A stretch of DNA of 64,000 nucleotides from Aradus depressus (GCA_963662175.1 OY759218.1:18008480-18072479), one strand, 5' to 3'; positions 13,001-25,448 are shown, counted from the stretch's first letter. The notes: generated by a model from the sequence alone, not told the origin. Program-made: numbers and translations.

Positions 13001-13375
13001 CTTACAAATGCCACTACATCTAAATTATAATAACACTACATTCCACGACTGTTTATAATTACACTACATCGGGTCCTAACAATTACCACTATAATAAAAA
13101 TAAAATTATAATAACACTACATTTGGTCCTGACACAGTTTTTTTCGCTATAACTTTTGTCTTTACGTAATTGTGTATTTATAGTGTATGTAGGTTTTTAT
13201 TTTGTACTTGAGATAAAATAAGAAATAAAACAATCAAAACTTTCAATAAATATTAAATGCGGGGCAGGTTTTACGTATTCCCTGACCATATTTTAATATA
13301 TTAAAATTAAGGTGGACTATTCCATCTCAACTCAGGTAGGAGGTGTCATGTTCGGATCACCGATTTCATGACAAT
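10086..13375. other. Intergenic, AT-rich, no recognised gene
   Basis: No protein family, RNA gene or bounded repeat could be supported. Short ACTACATT-type repeats occur around 13005-13130. A 95-codon open frame at 12736-13023 lacks motifs. Confidence 0.45.
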
Positions 13376-13380
13376 GTAAA

Positions 13381-13612
13381 TTTTGTTTCACTCTAATTAG
13401 TCAAATATAACCAAAAATATAGCAATTTTAACAGTTGAGCAACAGTAGAGCATTATGTGTATCTTTATTCGTGTTTCTTACAACCGAACCGTATTTTGTT
13501 TCACTCTAATTAGTCAAGTATAACCAAAAATATAGCAATTTTAAAAGTTGAGCAACAGTAGAGCATTATGTGTATCTTTATTCGTGTTTCTTACAACCGA
13601 ACCGTATTTTCT
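13381..13612 (+). repeat. Tandem duplication, 113-bp unit
   Basis: Two almost identical copies, each starting TTTTGTTTCACTCTAATTAG and ending ACCGAACCGTATTTT. A diverged third start (GTTTCACTCAAATC) is near 13655, and another dispersed copy near 19690. Confidence 0.9.
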
Positions 13613-16245
13613 TTTTAATAATCGAAACTGTTCAATGAGACGATCAGCACAAAATTTGTTTCACTCAAATCGGTAATTTTAATTGAAATTGGGATGGGAA
13701 CAACAGACATCCCATCCCTGGGAGTGAACACTGATATATTACATGTTGGTAACGCTTTTTCGTTTCATCGAGATTGTGTTCTCTGGAATTTACTCTCGTG
13801 CTGTAAATGTATAGTATCTTAATATTTTGCTCCCAGGATTTGTTTTCTCGCTGAGATATGGCGATGCGAATTGTGGTGATTAAACAAAATCTAAACATTC
13901 CATCTGATGGCTGAGTTTACATGGAATAGTTCAGGTGTGTGTTTTATTAGGTTATCAATTAAATTAATTACTATTTATTATCGTAGGTAAAATATTTTCA
14001 CGGCAATTCATTCTTCTAAAAGCCAACATTAATTCGAACACTTTCTAAATGTGATGTTTGCCGTGAACAATATGCATATGTAGTTACATATTTGTAAATC
14101 ATAACTTTTTTCTTAAATCTCTATTTTTTATTATAAGAAACGCACAACTAATTTGGATGAATAGCATAATAAAAGAAAAGAACACACAAATGGAAATGCA
14201 GAAAATATATTAATGATCTCCTTAATGGGAATTAACATAAAAGACGTGAGTTTTTTAGATTTTAAAATTGTGAACTAATGTCATTTTAATTTCCTTTTTG
14301 GCTTTGATATTCTAGAGTTTAAAATTTAAAAATATTAATACATTGTTATCATCAAAATGTTAGGTTGAGAGATCTTTTATGAGTTAATGTCTACAAAGTA
14401 TATTCTGTTATATTATGTATAGATTTATTTATTTCGTTGAATATAAATATTGTTCTTGTAGTAAATGTATCTTTTTGAAAATGTATGAAAAATGATTCTT
14501 CCCATTAGTAACAAATAGTGTTGCTTCGAAAATAAAAAATAAAAAATAAATAAAGTCTTGTATTTAGACGTAGTGTAAACTGTGAACATATTGTTATTGA
14601 TTACGTTAAAATTTTCATTCAGACTGATTGTTTAATAAATAATTTGCAAAACTTTTTTTTCATAGGTACTGAATTTTTATCGAAGAACAACCAGTTTTAT
14701 TATGTATTTTGTTTAAAAAAAATACAGTTTGTGTGTTAGATTATTTTATTCTTAGTGGTATCATAAAACTCGCGAAAACAAAAAAATCAAAAAATAAATT
14801 TTGATATTCCTATGATATTTTTATTAAAACGCTGTACATACATGCATGATGTAGTAGAAAATGTTGGTTTAGTATGTATATATATGTTTGACAGTGTTAC
14901 ATTTATTAATAAATGAAACCTGATATTATTTTAAGATTTATTACATTTCTAGACTGTTGCTTCCAGGAAGAACGACTTGTCTATTTTAAATGAGATGAAT
15001 ATCGCCGGAGTATGGATGTTTGTCGTTCTACTAAACGTTAAAAAATAACTCCGACATAACATAATGACCTAAGTTTCCGTAATAACGACTCAAGGCTATG
15101 GTAATTGATTGTAGTAAATATATCCATATGTCTGATATATATATATTTTTTCGTATTTGTTTCAATTAAAATTAAAAAAAAAAAATCAAGGCGGAATAAC
15201 CAACTCCAATGTTGCCGCTTTTGACCCTAACTCGAACCTAAATAGTTCTAATTGCAACTGGAAATATATTTAATTATACAATTCACACTACAGTGTTAAC
15301 ATCAAACCTAACAAAAAAAAAAAAAACAGGTATAAAAATCAATTTGTCTTAAGTTTTTTTGTTCTCTTTGCTTGACCCACAATGAATTTCCAAATATTTC
15401 GTCTTATAACAATGATTTAAAGATAAAAAAAAAAGTTGTCTATTCATAAAATCCGCCCCTTGGAGCTCCTAATATTGATTCAACACTCGGAATACAAAAC
15501 GTATCATTCGCGATTTGAGTCCACAGTTCCGGGATTGCATAATTGTATCATTTTTAATTATATTTAACATTTTTTGCCGAGATATTGTGAAACACTTAAT
15601 AAAAATGAAGAAAAAAACATATGTACAGTATCAGAATTAAATTAATTTCTTTGACTTTGAAGGGTAAAATTTTTAATTGCAATTACTGAAAACTCTGACT
15701 TGAGTCGTTCTTTCAGGAAGACACAGTGTTACAGAATTGTAACACTTTATTTGTGAGAATGGTACTACATGAAGCGGTATATTTACATTTTGCTTAGATT
15801 ACTGTTTTCTTTTTTGTGTGGGGTATTCATAGAAAATAACCTCGTTTTATTAGTGACCGAATGTTTTTACCAAATAAAATCGTAATAATAACTATGGAGG
15901 GCAAAATGTGAATTATATTGCCAATCGTAGTGAACTTATTGCTAAATAAAAATAATTAAAAAGTTAATACTATCTCATTTTGTGACATCAGTAATGAATC
16001 TGATACATATTATGTACTGGTATAGTACACATGTACATCCTATTATCTGGGATCAAAACATTCGTTGCCTAACGTGTCAAATCGACTTGAAAAAAAAAAC
16101 TATGTTGAACCTTGGAGTTTCAGATTTTCATTAGTATATATACAGGTTGCACTCATAGAAAGTATGGAAAATACTTTTTTTTAAGACTTTTATACAATTT
16201 TTTTTTTTTTTTTGAATATGGGAAAACGCAAATTTTGAACTAACT
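13613..16245. other. Intergenic, no recognised gene
   Basis: Low-complexity AT-rich sequence. A segment near 15565-15605 (TTAACATTTTTTGCCGAGA, then GTGAAACACTTAATAAA) is shared with 27240-27290, so a small unnamed repeat is present. Confidence 0.45.
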
Positions 16246-16250
16246 TCTGT

Positions 16251-16469
16251 TTGAAAGACACAGAGTTGTTGTCCACTCACAAGTTTTATTTGCAGCATAG
16301 CCAGCTTTCGGTCCTATAAGACCATCTTCAGTGCTAACACTTTACAAAGGTAGTGGTCTCCACCAGGTTGTAAAGTGTTAGCACTGAAGATGGTCTTATA
16401 GGACCGAAAGCTGGCTATGCTGCAAATAAAACTTGTGAGTGGACAACAACTCTGTGTCTTTCATTAAAT
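16251..16469. repeat. Near-perfect long palindrome (foldback), hammerhead-like arms
   Basis: Left and right arms of about 95 bp are reverse complements, including TTGTAAAGTGTTAGCACTGA and CAAATAAAACTTGTGAGTGG. They surround a small centre, itself partly palindromic (GGTAGTGGTCTCCACCAGG). On the right arm the + strand has CTGAAGA (16384-16390), a GGTC/GACC stem-loop, then GAAA (16406-16409). Confidence 0.9.
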
Positions 16470-17419
16470 ACAGCTCACAACAACCTCCAAGAAATTCCTC
16501 ATAACTTCTGTTTATACATTGTCGTCACTCAGGGATCCTATATACGATATATATGTGGGGCATTGTCCAGAAAAAAAATTAATTTTTTCAAAATATATCC
16601 GTAATTACCTGCTTGATACTTTATGGAATGACATAGAGAAAGTAGTTGATGCCCAGGCATGAATCACAAGAAATGATAAACTTAAAATAAATATTGAAAA
16701 GAATGAAATTACATTTATTTCAACTCTCTCGGACAAAGAATTGCTGAGTCACAATAGTATATGTAAACAGAAGTTGACTCAAAATTTGTGTTTTCCCCTC
16801 TTTTAAAAATTAAAAAAAAAAAATGTATACTAAATCCCATAATTTGAATTTTTCATACCCCTTGCGTACAACCTATATAAAAACAATCATGACAATCTGA
16901 TACATAGAGGTTCCACATGTTATTGATTTGACATGGGATGTCTCTAACTATTGTAGGATAAGTTTCGAATTGGGGTATTTCATTTGAGTAGGTAGAATTT
17001 TCTAAACACTGCCTCAATCCCAAATCTATCATATGAGGCGTTGAGAATCCAAACAACAAGATTCATTCAGTAACATTTCTTTGAAGAGCTAAAAAAATTG
17101 TTTCTGGACGTACATTTCGACATTTTTAATTATTAAAAGTACGTGTTATATAATTTTGAGAGTCCGAATATATTTTTTAGAATTTTTCTGAAACAGTCTA
17201 ATGTATTCAATTTCAGATACATATTGATTATTTTCATATTATCCGTAACATCTAAATAATTTTCCTTCGTTTGCATAGTACTAATACAGCTTTTAAGAAG
17301 TTGTCGCATTTTTCATGCAAATAGAGGACATCAAAGAAAAATGTATTAAACTATTACTCCGTGAGGGTATTGAGGTATGATTTTTGATACGAAAAATCTA
17401 TAGCAATAATGGAATAATG
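16470..17419. other. Intergenic, no recognised gene
   Basis: AT-rich. A short block (16740-16810) repeats words near 16245 (AACAGAAGTTGACTCAAAAT, TTGTGTTTTCCC), suggesting the palindrome sits inside a larger inverted arrangement. Confidence 0.4.
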
Positions 17420-17765
17420 TTAAAAAAAAAACATGTGGCTATCGCAAACCTCCCTCTCTTGTGTATTGACTAGAGGAGGAGCAGCGACACACGAACCGTA
17501 AACGTAACGACTGCCGAACACTGCAGTAATTGTTCTATGGAGTCTGTCTTGACGGCCGCTCCGGGGCCCCTCTGAAACCTTCTTGCCGGCTCCGTGACGG
17601 GATGTATTATTAGGTCTGAAACTGCTCATGCTAGTAAATATCACTATCTAACTCAAAGCTCTTTCTTTACCTGAGAAAGTTGTGATCGGTCTTGCCCTGG
17701 GTTATCTTCATTGCGCCGAAGCTCTCCCACCTCAACTCGTAAAGTGACCTGGACATGTAGCCGGT
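17420..17765 (-). CDS. Unidentified two-exon coding segment (hypothetical)
   Basis: A GC-rich island in AT-rich DNA. On the minus strand, 17765-17671 reads TGYMSRSLYELRWESFGAMK and then ITQGKTDHNFL after an AG acceptor, and ends at GTAAAG. A 40-bp intron ending TTTACTAG leads to 17630, which continues in frame with MSSFRPNNTSRHGAGKKVSE, more basic residues, then TITAVFGSRYVYGSCVAAPP and a stop at 17420. The splice phase fits (AG plus C). I do not recognise the family. Upstream exons would be at higher coordinates and I found none. The 40-bp intron is very short, and the last ten codons run into a poly-T-type end, so the true 3' boundary may be a splice donor near 17446. It could also be an old retrogene or exapted repeat. 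Confidence 0.35.
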
Positions 17766-18690
17766 CTTCAGTTGTAGTAGAAAAACGTATTATATTTAAA
17801 CCAATATATTTTCCATTCAACTGGACAATAATAATATTTAAGCAATCATGTTAAAAACATTGCTATCACAACAAATATATTCAAAATAACATTTTGTAAA
17901 CAATGCGCGGTCTAAGCGATCGGAAATGTTGGCGTCTCCCTGTTGACCAACTATGGATCTATCTTGTTTTAGTGGCATAATAATTCTATGTGAATTAACC
18001 AGACGGCAATAGCAACAATTTAATTGATATCATGTTGAATTCTAAAAAAATAAAAATCTGAAAATGAATCTGGTTTTGATACTCAACGTCTTATCAAGGA
18101 CCAAAACGCAGGATCTCTTAAACATCATAAAATGTTTATAATAATAACCATTAATATAGTCATATATAATGACAAAAATGAAGTTCGTACAATAGAAATA
18201 GAAACATTAATTTTATATGTGTGTTGAACTTCTAATGAATCATCTTAAAACGAGTTAGTCACTTTGAGTTAGTTTTTTTTTTCCTAAATAGAGCAATATT
18301 TTTGAAATTAGTGATTGTTTAGGCAGTCCATGGTCAAGCATGTTCTGATTTGAAATAACAGGATTACTTTTTTTCTGAAAAATTGTTAAGTTACGAGCTC
18401 CTGCGTTTTGCCTATCTTAGGCCACCATTGGATATAACATCTCTTCTTCTTTTTTAACTTACAAATATTCAACATCTACTTCGGTCTTACCGTGTGTATT
18501 AACTTATATTCTAGGATAAGTGTTCTTTTTTCGAGCGGCCACATATTTAGAAAGTCGCGGGCTACATGAAACTATTATTAAAGTAATTCTACTTCCCGAA
18601 AAATTGTTTATTGTTAGAAAAAAAAAACAGTTTTAATCAAAAATTTAAAGTATTCAAAATGTTCTTCTTAAATGAACGGTAGAACACGAG
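17766..18690. other. Intergenic, no recognised gene
   Basis: AT-rich sequence, nothing supported. Confidence 0.4.
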
Positions 18691-18691
18691 T

Positions 18692-19131
18692 TATAATGGG
18701 GTCCTGATTATCTGCGGCTCTTGGTCAATGTCAAAAAAACTAATTTATAAAAATGAGAATGAAATGAGCCAGAGGAAAGCGACATAGAAGGTGAACAAGA
18801 TAGAATGTGAATGTCACTTGATTGTGTATATTTAATTGACGATAGTCCAATCATGACTTCGATTTCCATGTATTAACTCCCATTAAAAGAATTAGTTCAA
18901 ATATTAGAGACAATCTGAGTAGATCTAAAAAAGCGACAAAGATATCTCATGTTTTTAAACTTCAATGATACTTGTAGAATGTAAGTTGAACTTTTATTTA
19001 ATAAAAAATTATTGCACCAATGTACCTAAATAATTTCTAATTCATATTTATATTTTCTTTTTCAAACATTCAAAATCGGATTATCCGCGGTATTTTTACC
19101 CCTAATTACCGCGGATAATCGGGACTCCAGT
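18692..19131. mobile_element. Tigger/pogo-like remnant
   Basis: The left end TGGGGTCCTGATTATCTGCG and the right end, inverted, CTGGAGTCCCGATTATCCGC, are diverged terminal repeats of the TCC-GATTATCCGC type seen in Tigger elements. An internal second inverted GGATTATCCGCGGTA lies next to the right end. No intact transposase is present. Confidence 0.5.
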
Positions 19132-21401
19132 GTATTTTAAATAACTATCTACTACTAATTGTTCATGAGTATGATATCACAGTTTCTTTCAGTGTTACTC
19201 TAATTCAGCTAAATAGGTTTTCTGTTGTGATATCATAATTACACCAATATTCATTTCGTTTCAATTTAGATTGTTTTATTTTTTTTTTATGTTATGGCCT
19301 TATGCTTAGGAATATGGGCCAGGATCTTCAATTTATATATCAAATCCCATCAAAATGAATTATAAGTTGACTCATTTTTGCCAAATAAGATTTAAAAAAA
19401 TCAAATCTGTAGAAACAATGACAAAAAATAGTAATTCCATTTTTTGTATGTTTCATTGGTTAAATTTTTGTATATGATTTAAGAACTGTTGAAGCTGAAG
19501 AAAAATTTTACATACATTTAAGGAATATTAATTTAATTTTTTTGTATTTTCCTTAAAGAAAAGGAAATACAATTGAGAGTCCACTGATACTCTTTATTGC
19601 TATGCATCTTTCGCTTCCTAAGATCTTTGTGCGTTGTTTTAGGCATGTTGTTTTTATTTAAAAAAATGTTCAACCAGACGATTACAAAGTTTGTTTCACT
19701 CAAATCTGTCAAGTATAATTTAAATTATACATTTTAAAGCAGTAGAATTCATTAAGAAACATCCTAGCTGAACGCCGTTCTAAACACTCGCAAATATCGC
19801 AGTTGCAGTGAAAGAAGCACATGATGCGAAAGTAAATAAAATTCGCAGCCTCAATGCATTGCTCATTGATTCAGCGTCAATGCAGCTCCCAAAATAAATA
19901 ATGTTATTGACAGCTCTCAGCAAATTCAACTTTTCTCCTTTTTTTTTTATAATTGTAATTTATTTAGTTAGACATTAAAACTATAAAACATTCCTAACTA
20001 CGCTACTAAATGAAGTGTTGAAACTATTTAATTTTATGAGTTGTGTAATAATTAATTGTATAAACTAAGCTGTACCAAAGGCGAGTTTTCATTGTAGCGA
20101 AATGTTAATATTTTTCTATATATCTAGTTGTAATTATGTTACTATATATAGAGTTTTTGAGTATAATACATAATGTTGAACATTAGTTGATTTATTTAAA
20201 GTTTTATAACGATACAAGCAGATAGAAAATGATATATTTATGTTTTGTTGGTTATCTACGAATTATGTGGTAGGGAAAAGTTATTAAATTTTATATTTGA
20301 AACTTAGAGTCAATTTATAATTTAAAATTTGACGTATGTAAAAATGCGAATGTATGAATTTAGAGATTTTAATGAATATTTTATTGGGATAATAAAAAAT
20401 AATATTATCATATATGAATTTATAATGTACATGTAAGAAAGTGAAGCGTAGGATAACAGTCCCTATACTGATACATACTTAAATTTAAAAAAGTAAATAA
20501 TAATAAAGGAAAAAAAAATATATATGCAATAGTTAAATTAAAAAAAGAATTTTAAATTTCAGTAAATCATGTATGGCTTCATCTCACATGTTACTAATCT
20601 TTCAGAATGTCAATTGTTTCAGTGAATAAGGTAATTTTAAACTTCGATCGAGAAATATTATAGTAGATATTGTAGGAAAAAATTAATAAAAAAAAATACA
20701 GGCTGATTCAGTCCTGAAATGTGAAGTTCTCTAACATTAAATATATGTTATGGATTCTCTTCAACTTAAGTTTTGCAATTATTTCTATGAAACGCTTGTA
20801 GCTGAAAGAAGTATAAAATAAACGGATTTTCTATTTTACAATTTTCATTTTCCCCATACTCTTCTCAATAAATAAAATGTTTGGATACAAGGATGATCAA
20901 ACTGCATTTAATCATCAGTCGGAGGGTAAGGTGAGCAGACATTGAAAACATTTACTGTTTTGTTCATATCTATATTCACTATATTGTTTATATCTTAAGG
21001 TAATTAATGAAAATTGAAAAATAAAATAAACTTGAAACCGTCTTCAAGAAGAAAAAAAATCTTAAAATTGGTTATTAGATCTATATTATTGTCAGATCAA
21101 AGTAAGCTAATCTAAGTCATATTCTAGGGCTTTTTAAAGTTAGGCCAATCAGTAGCGTAGCGGGGCAGGCTGAGGCCCGTGCGCAGCTTGACATACAAAC
21201 CAAATATTTCGATTCAAAAATGACAATTTAGGCGTTTTTAAACAACTAACTATAAGTATGGAGAAAACAATGTATATTTTGAAAAAGAAAAACGAAAACA
21301 AAAGTATATAAAAAATATTTTTTTTCTTATATAGGTACAATCAAGTAGAATAAAACAATAAATACTTATTTTGTAATATAAATACAATATTAATACATTT
21401 A
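19132..21401. other. Intergenic, no recognised gene
   Basis: AT-rich. It contains a dispersed copy of the GTTTCACTCAAATC repeat at about 19685-19750, and otherwise nothing I can name. Confidence 0.4.
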
Positions 21402-22052
21402 CAGTAGAACCTCTATAAGTCGAACATCAAGGGAGACGCCAAAAAAATCGAGTTATGGAGTTTTCGACTTATGGAGGATTTCGACTTAGGCGAATTTTGA
21501 TTCGACTTGTAGAGGTTAAGACTCATTCTAACTTTGAGTTAGAGAGGTGAAATAAATAAAAATTCAAGTTACAGAGGTAACAAACATATTTATATTCATT
21601 ATAAATCAACATTATTTCAAAAAATACGTAGTATATGTAGGTATTAAAAAAATTAATTTTTTTTGCTTTAGATAATTGGTAATCCTATTTATTGTATACT
21701 CCTAAATTGTTTTCTAAGAAACAATGGTGTACATTGTCTGCAAATTCTTAAAGTCGGTAACTTATTTTTCTTCGAGCTATAGAGGTAATAAGTTTCAAAT
21801 AATCGAGTTGTAAAGGTTGTAAAATAAAACATTGCTATGTTCGAGATACAGAGGTCCAATTTATTTTTTCGAGTTATAGAGGGAAAATATGTACCAAAAT
21901 GGCTTGTATGGACTCACTGATTATTTCGACTAATAGAGGGTTGAGATTTCGAGTAATGGAAGTTTTGGGGCTTGAAGGGAAAGGAACAAAACTTTTTTTC
22001 GAGTTTTGGAGGTTTTCGACTCATCGAGGTTCGACTTAAAGAGGTTCTACTG
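21402..22052. mobile_element. Non-autonomous Tigger/pogo element, 651 bp
   Basis: Terminal inverted repeats: CAGTAGAACCTCTATAAGTC at the left, and its inverse ending AAAGAGGTTCTACTG at the right. It is flanked by TA on both sides, the pogo/Tc1-mariner target duplication. Internally it is built from many diverged copies of a TCGAGTTATAGAGG-like word in both orientations and has no transposase. Confidence 0.8.
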
Positions 22053-22484
22053 TATTATCTTCAATAAAATATAAATTACAGTTTAACGATATTAAACAAC
22101 GATAATTTTGTTGATAATTTTTAATTAGGTTTCATTAATATTTATAATATATTAATATATTTTCACAAGACGAAATAATGACTTAGATAGTGATTATGAA
22201 TAAAATTGAACAATAAAGGATATTTTGTTTAACTCCTTTCTGGAAAGACTGGGAATTTTTTTTGACATCGCTAAGATAGAGGAGCAGCTGAAGGTAAATA
22301 TTTGTTAAGCTCATTAGACAGTAAAATCTATTCTGTCATAAAGCGTTTTCAGCCCCTGAGGAGTCAAAAAATAAATATTACGAGGAACTTAAAAGCACTT
22401 AACTAATCTAACTACAAATAAATACTAATCCTCATATTGGAGGATTCAGAAGTCCTTTTGTAAATCAACAGTAAAATAACACTG

Positions 22485-22764
22485 ATGGATAGCGAAAACA
22501 TAGTTGATAATTTAGTGGTGGGGAAGTACATTGCTGGTGATTCACATCCCAACATCGAGGCCATGGTATCAAGTGGAGCCCCCTATCAAGGACCTCCTTC
22601 CTCGAAAGCAAGAAACCCTCTAGGCTACCAGAGTTGTGGGTGGAGGCGGTCAGGAAGAAGAAGAATGCACACGCAGCGCCGACGAAGTACGCTCTCCGTT
22701 AGAATTTTAAGATCGAAAGCCTTCGTAGCTGTGGAAGCACCGATGTTTTCAAGTTTGTTTTACC
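22485..22764 (+). CDS. Unidentified open frame in a GC-richer block (doubtful)
   Basis: Reads MDSENIVDNLVVGKYIAGDS, then HPNIEAMVSSGAPYQGPPSS and a basic Arg-rich stretch, and runs into a SINE at about 22765, which supplies the last codons. I recognise no family. It might be a retro-element or host exon fragment. No splice sites are convincing. Confidence 0.2.
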
Positions 22765-22852
22765 TCCTAGATATATAAAACGAAGGACCTCGGCCGGTTT
22801 CCAACTCGCGATCTTGAGCTCAAGCATGCATACCACTGAGCTACCGGTCTCG
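22765..22852 (-). repeat. tRNA-SINE head fragment
   Basis: On the minus strand: CCGGTAGCTCAGTGGTATGC (box A TAGCTCAGTGG), then a box-B-like region GCGAGTTGGAAACCGGCC. The body is truncated. Confidence 0.7.
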
Positions 22853-23014
22853 GAAAAGAGAATGACTGAAAAAATTACCATAATACTGTCATATGTAGGA
22901 ACCTCTTTGTTACCAGATTGAAGAAGAGCTGACCCCAGGGCATAACTTGAGTCTACTTTTCTCATATATAAATCAGAAAGCATCAAGTTTGTGAAAGTTG
23001 GAGGATATCGGACT

Positions 23015-23218
23015 TAAACTATCCGAAAGTGTCTTTTTCACGACGTCCCTTCATCAGGGGTCTATAACGAGTACCTGACATTGTACAGGCTCGGAACCAT
23101 CACTTAACGTCCCATCCGAAGGACGGCATGCTTAAGATTATTTTACCCCCCAGATAAAATAAACAAGGGTCTCGGCCGGGCTACGAACCCGCTACCTTTG
23201 GCTCAGTACCAAACCAAA
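23015..23218 (-). repeat. tRNA-SINE copy, fused to a hammerhead-like repeat end
   Basis: Carries GAGTACCTGACATTGTACAG through GGCCGGGCTACGAACCCGCT of the SINE, with the extreme head missing. Its left edge abuts a repeat that reads, on the minus strand, CCTGATGAAGGGACGTC and then AAAGACACTTTCGG. Confidence 0.7.
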
Positions 23219-23334
23219 AAAAAAGGAGGTCCCTGGATCTCTACATTTAAAAAGGTCCGCTGATGGTCAGATTTCGGCTGGGTTAGTGAGACTGTAACAA
23301 AGATGTCTCAACTGTCTTTTTTTTTTTTAATTTT

Positions 23335-23632
23335 TTTCGAGGCATCTAACCGCGGTCGGAGTAAGCCTTTTGTGTGACCGACTCTACAATAGGAGTCCTA
23401 AATTTTGCCTACCCTTAGTTTTTATTTCATCTAGGGAAGGGGTCTATAACGAGTACCTGACATAGTACAGGCTCGGAACCATCACTTAACATCCCATCCG
23501 AAGGACGGCATGCTTAAGATTATTTTACCTCCCAGATAAAATAAACAAGGGTCTCGGCCGGGCTACGAACCCGCTATCTTTGGCTCAGTACCACGCGGTA
23601 AGCACGCATACCACTGAGCTACCGGCGCCCTC
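23335..23632 (-). repeat. tRNA-SINE copy with intact head
   Basis: Body plus head. The minus strand has CCGGTAGCTCAGTGGTATGC (box A) and GGGTTCGTAGCCCGG (box B). About 175 bp is nearly identical to the copy at 23040-23215, indicating a recent local duplication. Confidence 0.85.
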
Positions 23633-24354
23633 AACTGTCTGTTAATAGAGAAAATCCCTTACAGATTATTCTAGTTTTATAAAGTCATAATAATAAATTT
23701 TATTAAACAGTTAATTGTTGTAAGTGAATATGAATTCCGTTAAAGTTCCAGCATCGAATTCCTGATATATTACATAACTTCTCCTATACATCGTATTGCT
23801 GGGTAAGTAAAAATAGTAATATTTTATTTGCTTGAAGTTCATTTTCGGAGTGTCATTAGAAAAAATATGGTCATTAGAAGAAATTAGGTCATTAGAAAAA
23901 ATATAAATACACTGCTGCACAAAAACGAATCATTCTGAAAATTTGATTTTTCCGTTGTAATTCTTTTTTGTTTGGCTCAAATATTGTTTAGCATGTAAAA
24001 AACTACAGGGAGAAATTAATCCTATTCTATATTTACAATAGAGGCTTTTGAATCTTTTGATCCTTAAAAGTAGAAGTTTCGATGACAAGACATTGGTCGT
24101 TTATCCTTTGTATTTCGGAGAGAACTTCTCAGAAATTTTTTCACTAAGAATCTAACTTGGTACAATCTCCAAATGTTTTAAATAGAATCTCCCTAATGTC
24201 ACTTCACAACATACATCTTAACGTATTTAATGCAAAAGTCGATGAAATTAGCAGACGTTAATTAAAAAGAATATAACAATCAGAAAGTTGTTTTCCTCTT
24301 AATCTCGTTAATAAGTCGTGCACAGTCAAAGAGAAAAAAAAAGATTTTTAAATG

Positions 24355-24595
24355 TTTGTTGTAACTCATGCCCGGGCTTTAATTACAGGGTCATATCGCC
24401 TACTACCAGAGCGCACTTCCTCGGGGACATGAGCCCGATTCTACAGTGGGAGTCCTAAATTTTGCCTGCCAAGGCTTACTGGCCTAGGATTGGTATCTTT
24501 AACGAGTACCTCACATCAAATAGGCTCGGAACCATCGCGACGGCGAAGAACGGCGTGCTAAAGGTTTATTACCTCGTAAGGTTACTGGGTTAAAG
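24355..24595 (-). repeat. tRNA-SINE body fragment
   Basis: Starts AACTCATGCCCGGGCTTTAA and runs to the ACGGCGTGCT block. The tRNA head is absent. Confidence 0.75.
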
Positions 24596-25365
24596 AAAAT
24601 AAAAGTAATATAAATGCTATCACAATATGACATAAATTATTTTATTGTACACTTTAAAAACTTTTCATTACAAATATGTAATGGAAAGTATTACATTTAT
24701 AATTTAAAATACTACATTTCATATTTAAAGTTACAATTAAATAAATATAACCTCGCCTTTCGGCAAAAGTAGTTAATTACTGTTTTAAGATCAAGAGTAG
24801 TTCAATAATACTAGGCTAGGAAAAGAAGAAAACAGACATGAAAAAGAGAGCTTGGGGTATGAGATGCGGAATTAAACATTTTATATTTAAAAAAAAACCG
24901 AATAACTTAACTTCTTTCAAATAAATAAAATTATAAATATACACTTCTAAATATTTGCATTAAAAATTGCAAAAAAAAATACATAAAAATAGTTTTTTCA
25001 AATGCATATTAGATTCTATTTGTACATTAAGTTAGAGCTTAAGTATTACTGATTATCAGTTTTACATTGATTTATTTCCTCCGCGCTTTTACTCATATTT
25101 ATAATAAATGTCTTACGTCTTAATATATGAATATTTTTCATATATCATATAATTAGTATAGTAAATAAAATATACATCTTAAATAATATAACAACAAAAC
25201 ATAGAAAAGAAAAATATAATATATTATTCAAATTAAATAAATATTTGGTAGAATAGATATTTACACTAATTATTTGTATACTTTGATAACAACAGTAACA
25301 GAGAAAGGTTACCGAAGTGTAATGGACAACATGAAATATATTTTTTTGTGCAATTTAAATAAATT
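24596..25365. other. Intergenic, very AT-rich
   Basis: No gene or bounded repeat recognised. Confidence 0.4.
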
Positions 25366-25369
25366 AAGG

Positions 25370-25448
25370 AAGATATCGCCCCTGCCCCTGGGTCCGAACC
25401 AGGTATTTCAACTTGTGTCAACCACATTTTGTCAAGCGAAAGATGCAT
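25370..25448 (-). repeat. Degenerate tRNA-like SINE head
   Basis: The minus strand carries CCTGGTTCGGACCCAGGGG (box-B-like) about 30 bp downstream of GCTTGACAAAATGTGG. There is no cloverleaf and no acceptor pairing. Confidence 0.35.

Noticed and set aside
12736..13023. 95-codon open frame
   Set aside because: No recognisable motif, simple-sequence end, no splice context.
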